NCBI GenBank assembly: GCA_032209605.1 | Contig: JASFXZ010000012.1 | Span: forward strand, 1,302,001 to 1,366,000 | DNA from: Mactromeris polynyma | Lineage: Eukaryota; Mollusca; Bivalvia; Venerida; Mactridae | Length of the DNA: 64,000 nucleotides | Reading direction: 5' to 3' | In this document: piece after piece, positions 61,401 through 64,000 of the stretch | Numbering within the stretch: position 1 is the stretch's first letter | How the letters are laid out: the number at the start of each line of letters is the position of its first letter | Notes under the pieces: generated by a model | Database searches by the model: none | The model's input: only the letters and a program-made list of their open reading frames with translations | Told to the model about the DNA's origin: nothing | Program-made: the position numbers and the translations under genes

Positions 61401-64000
61401 GAGAAATATTGGCTATGTAGGCCTATTGTGTTTCCTAATACGAATTGAATCTGACAAGAAATATTGGCTATGTAAGCCTATTGTGTTTCCTAATACAGAA
61501 TGAATCTGACAAGAAATATTGGCTATGTAAGCCTATTGTGTTTCCTAATACAGAATGAATCTGACGAGAAATATTGGCTATGTAAGCCTATTGTGTTTCC
61601 TAATACAGAATGAATCTGACAAGAAATATTGGCTATGTAAGCCTATTGTGTTTCCTAATACAGAATGAATCTGACGAGAAATATTGGCTATGTAAGCCTA
61701 TTGTGTTTCCTAATACAGAATGAATCTGACAAGAAATATTGGCTATGTAAGCCTATTGTGTTTCCTAATACAGAATGAATCTGACGAGAAATATTGGCTA
61801 TGTAGGCCTATTGTGTTTCCTAATACAGAATGAATCTGACAAGAAATATTGGCTATGTAAGCCTATTGTGTTTCCTAATACAGAATGAATCTGACGAGAA
61901 ATATTGGCTATGTAGCCTATTGTGTTTCCTAATACAGAATGAATCTGACAAGAAATATTGGCTATGTAAGCCTATTGTGTTTCCTAATACAGAATGAATC
62001 TGACAAGAAATATTGGCTATGTAGCCTATTGTGTTTCCTAATACAGAATGAATCTGACAGAAATATTGGCTATGTAGGCCTATTGTGTTTCATAAAACAG
62101 ATTGAATCTGACGAGAATATTGGCTATGTAAGCCTATTGTGTTTCCTAATACAGAATGAATCTGACAAGAAATATTGGCTATGTAGGCCTATTGTGTTTC
62201 ATAAAACAGAATGAATCTGACGAGAATATTGGCTATGTAAGCCTATTGTGTTTCCTAATACAGAATGAATCTGACAAGAAATATTGGCTATGTAGGCCTA
62301 TTGTGTTCTAATACAGAATGAATCTGACGAGAAATATTGGCTATGTAAGCCTATTGTGTTTCCTAATACAGAATGAATCTGACAGAAATATTGGCTATGT
62401 AGCCTATTGTGTTTCCTAATACAGAATGAATCTGACAAGAAATATTGGCTATGTAAGCCTATTGTGTTTCATAAAACAGAATGAATCTGACAAGAAATAT
62501 TGGCTATGTAAGCTATTGTGTTTCCTAATACAGAATGAATCTGACTAGAAATATGGCTATGTAGCCTATTGTGTTTCCTAATACAGAATGAATCTGACGA
62601 GAAATATTGGCTATGTAAGCCTATTAGTTGTGTTTCCTAATACAGAATGAATCTGACAAGAAATATTGGCTATGTAAGGCCTATTGTGTTTCCTAATACA
62701 GAATGAATCTGACAAGAAATATTGGCTATGTAGGCCTATTGTGTTTCATAAATACAGAATGAATCTGACAGAAATATTGGCTATGTAGCCTATTGTGTTT
62801 CCTAATACAGAATGAATCTGACAAGAAATATTGGCTATGTAAGCCTATTGTGTTTCCTATTACAGAATGAATCTGACGAGAAATATTGGCTATGTAAGCC
62901 TATTGTGTTTCCTAATACAGAATGAATCTGACAAGAATATTGGCTATGTAAGCCTATTGTGTTTCTAAATACAGAATTGAATCTGACAGAAGAAATATTG
63001 GCCTATTGGTAAGTCTATTGTGTTTCCATAAAAACAGAATGAATCTGACGAGAAATATTGGCTATGTAAGCCTATTGTGTTTTCCTAATACAGAATGAAT
63101 CTGACAAAAGAATATTGGCTATTGTTAAGCCTATTGTGTTTCTAATACAGAATGAATCTGACGAGAAATATTTAGAGCTATGTTAGCAGTATAGTCTGAC
63201 TTTCTNNNNNNNNNNNNNNNNNNNNNNNNNNNNNNNNNNNNNNNNNNNNNNNNNNNNNNNNNNNNNNNNNNNNNNNNNNNNNNNNNNNNNNNNNNNNNNN
63301 NNNNNNNNNNNNNNNNNNNNNNNNNNNNNNNNNNNNNNNNNNNNNNNNNNNNNNNNNNNNNNNNNNNNNNNNNNNNNNNNNNNNNNNNNNNNNNNNNNNN
63401 NNNNNTCATAAAACAGAATGAATCTGACAAGAAATATTGGCTATGTAAGCCTATTGTGTTTCCTAAATACAGAATGAATCTGACAAGAAAATATTGGCTA
63501 TGTAAGACTAGTGTGTTTCCTAAAACAGAATGAATCTGACAAGAAATATGTGGCTATGTAAGCCTATTGTGTTTCCTAATACTAGAATGAATCTGACAAG
63601 AAATATTGGCTATGTAAGCCTATTGTGTTTCCTAATACAGAATGAATCTGACGAGACAATATTGGCTATGTAAGCCTATTGTGTTTCCTAATACAGAATG
63701 AATCTGACAAGAAATATTGGCTATGTAAGCCTATTGTGTTTCCTAATACAGAATGAATCTGACGAGAAATATTGGCTATGTAAGCCTATTGTGTTTCCTA
63801 ATACAGAATGAATCTGACAAGAAATATTGGCTATGTAAGCCTATTGTGTTTCCCTAATACAGAATGAATCTGACGAGAAATATTGGCTATGTAGGCCTAT
63901 TGTGTTTCCTAATACAGAATGAATCTGACAAGAAATATTGGCTATGTAAGCCTATTGTGTTTCCTAATACAGAATGAATCTGACAAGAAATATTGGCTAT
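58413..64000. repeat. Satellite-like array, 55 bp unit, about 100 copies, runs off the window
   Basis: Tandem 55 bp units with the core 'gaatgaatctgacaagaaat', starting at the hAT target duplication and continuing past the window end. The main variants are gacgag/gacaag, gtaagcc/gtaggcc and cctaatac/cataaaac. The cataaaac variant always follows a gtaggcc unit, forming 110 bp dimers (59,011/59,121; 60,111/60,221/60,331; 60,551/60,661). Pairs 1,100 bp apart (59,011 and 60,111) mark a 20-unit block copy. Units are in perfect register to about 61,900; after that many single-base indels appear. It is interrupted by Ns at 63,206-63,405. Confidence 0.95.
63206..63405. other. Assembly gap (200 N)
   Basis: A run of exactly 200 N inside the 55 bp array. 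The round number suggests a placeholder of unknown true length, so the real array size cannot be known from this assembly. Confidence 0.98.

Overview
The window is eukaryotic nuclear DNA, most likely from a bivalve mollusc. The gene structure is intron-rich with GT-AG junctions. There is a lophotrochozoan-type NK-class homeobox gene, decayed non-LTR retrotransposon pieces, and 'caaaggtcaaggtcacc' and 'tagctcacctgag' dispersed repeats of the kind familiar from bivalve assemblies. The assignment to bivalves is inference from these features; the species cannot be read from the sequence.

Layout. 1-13,916: non-coding DNA with two minisatellites (39 bp and 44 bp units), a decayed tRNA-like SINE head and a nearly perfect foldback element. 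13,917-37,199: one plus-strand homeobox gene of the NK7 type in three exons (13,917-14,337; 17,804-18,024; 36,582-37,199), giving a 419-residue protein when spliced. Its second intron is 18.6 kb and is mostly tandem repeat: a 55 bp array and a roughly 9.3 kb array of 47/48 bp units. That intron also holds a LINE pseudogene, a hAT-type MITE and a symmetric 89 nt hairpin. 37,200-46,700: non-coding DNA with a 38 bp array, a 39 bp array of about 59 copies and two small inverted-repeat elements. 46,796-47,505: a broken LINE reverse transcriptase. 47,796-50,193: the first two exons of a TIR-domain gene with a MyD88-like TIR, preceded by an exact ISRE-type site and a TATA-like box; an internally deleted mariner lies in its first intron. 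Its remaining exons are not recognised in this window. 50,194-64,000: dispersed repeats, a 2.2 kb element with long inverted ends and tandem modules inside, a 27 bp array (54,112-57,455), a small hAT-like element with an 8 bp target duplication, and a 55 bp satellite array that runs off the window and is interrupted by a 200-N gap.

Only two real protein-coding genes are supported, a developmental transcription factor and an innate-immunity-type signalling protein, and nothing indicates that they work together. About 24-25 kb (over a third) of the window is tandem repeat in nine separate arrays with unrelated units. Most long open frames here are artefacts of those arrays, because units of 27, 39 and 48 bp are multiples of three. 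Points most worth following up: hAT-like or inverted-repeat elements at or near the left border of three arrays; recent block duplication inside the 48 bp array; the ISRE upstream of the TIR gene; the 89 nt hairpin; and a burst of single-base indels around the assembly gap.
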